Source of the DNA: Sphingobacterium sp. N143
Lineage (GTDB): Bacteria > Bacteroidota > Bacteroidia > Sphingobacteriales > Sphingobacteriaceae
Direction: 5' to 3'
Length of the DNA stretch: 64,000 nucleotides
Assembly (NCBI RefSeq): GCF_030325625.1
Contig: NZ_JACAIS010000007.1
Coordinates: 124,001 to 188,000 of the forward strand
Shown: positions 63,669-64,000 of the stretch, piece by piece
How positions within the stretch are numbered: the first letter of the stretch is position 1
Layout of the letters: every line of letters starts with the position of its first letter
Notes under the pieces: model-generated
Told to the model about the DNA's origin: nothing
What the model saw: only the letters and a program-made list of their open reading frames with translations
Database searches by the model: none
Made by a program: the position numbers and the translations under genes

Positions 63669-64000
63669 TTAGCTGACCAGCAGTTTGTACCCTTTTCCAT
63701 GAACATTGACAATTTCCACCTTACTATCTTCTTTTAAGTATTTTCGAAGTTTGCTGAGGAATACATCCATACTTCTTCCGGTAAAATAGTTGTCATCATG
63801 CCATATTTTCAATAAAGCTTCTTCTCTGGTCAATACATCGTTTTTCTTTAGACAAAGAAGACGTAATAATTCAGCTTCTTTGGTCGAAAGTTTCTGCGTC
63901 TGTCCTTTGTATGAAATCTGTTGACTGGTATAGTCAAAGAAGTAGTCACCGATTTCAAATTTGTCTGCAACGATTTCATCTTCTTTATCCCTGACACTCC
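63669..64000 (-). CDS. OmpR-family response regulator, C-terminal domain (5' end cut by window)
   Basis: About 110 residues visible: a linker, then the winged-helix DNA-binding domain with LSTKEAELLRLL, ILTREEALLKIW-type segment (VLTREEALLKIW) and GRSMDVFLSKLRKYL, ending NVHGKGYKLLVS. The receiver domain lies beyond the window edge. The wing and recognition helix resemble the RprY-type regulators of Bacteroidota. Its partner kinase is not in view. Confidence 0.85.
   Translation of the reverse strand, partial: SVRDKEDEIVADKFEIGDYFFDYTSQQISYKGQTQKLSTKEAELLRLLCLKKNDVLTREEALLKIWHDDNYFTGRSMDVFLSKLRKYLKEDSKVEIVNVHGKGYKLLVS

Overview
The window comes from a Bacteroidota chromosome, most likely a Sphingobacteriaceae member close to Sphingobacterium or Pedobacter; the genus is inferred, not proven. 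Evidence is moderate-to-low GC, Bacteroidota-type -7 promoter boxes (TAnnTTTG) before many genes, Shine-Dalgarno-poor starts, a GroES-GroEL block beside miaB / sigma54 regulator / lptE / secG, a long-form GAPDH, WG-repeat and TonB-receptor outer-surface proteins, and Tat-type leaders. No insertion sequence, phage, CRISPR array, rRNA or intact tRNA was seen. Both window ends cut genes: a GAPDH at the left and an OmpR-family regulator at the right.

Layout. 1-7 kb: GAPDH, hemW, an unknown small protein, a Tat-exported beta-propeller glycosidase-like protein, an M1 peptidase and a membrane protein. 7-10.4 kb: a sulfur module on the minus strand (split YeeE/YedE transporter, TauE/SafE exporter, persulfide dioxygenase-rhodanese fusion). 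10.5-14.7 kb: a membrane protein, a WG-repeat protein and a PhoP/PhoQ-like two-component pair. 14.8-22.1 kb: a porin and a complete urease cluster ureABCEFGD with a second ureE-like gene. 22.2-36.9 kb: DNA repair and translation genes (mutY, ssb, pheS, rlmD), envelope proteins, then miaB, sigma54 regulator, lptE, secG, groES, groEL. 37-46.7 kb: ggt, MazG-like, dtd, a thiamine-riboswitch-controlled TonB receptor, an amidohydrolase, acylphosphatase, flippase and dus. 46.8-50.3 kb: trpE, chorismate mutase, trpG and trpC behind a classical Trp attenuator with a WWW leader peptide. 50.3-57.5 kb: trmD, an ABC-F ATPase and a gluconate module (gnd divergent from gntK-gntP). 57.6-64 kb: a TPM-domain protein, a small lipoprotein, a second ssb with no standard start codon, a zinc-ribbon protein, metE behind a SAM-I riboswitch, and the cut regulator.

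The observations most worth a second look are: (1) a nearly identical, foldable leader element of about 60 nt lying 20-21 nt before the start codons of two unrelated genes 45 kb apart (porin ahead of urease; small lipoprotein); (2) a urease catalytic subunit with a 48-residue Tat-like N-terminal extension and all active-site residues intact, suggesting an exported or membrane-tethered urease; (3) a tandem ureE paralogue; (4) the trp leader peptide and attenuator; (5) a full-length SSB whose only plausible start is ATA; (6) an intergenic repeat family shared by the groES-groEL and trpG-trpC spacers, the latter lying where trpD would be expected.

Coordinates and reading frames were checked by eye. 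Family assignments rest on recognised motifs, not on database searches.
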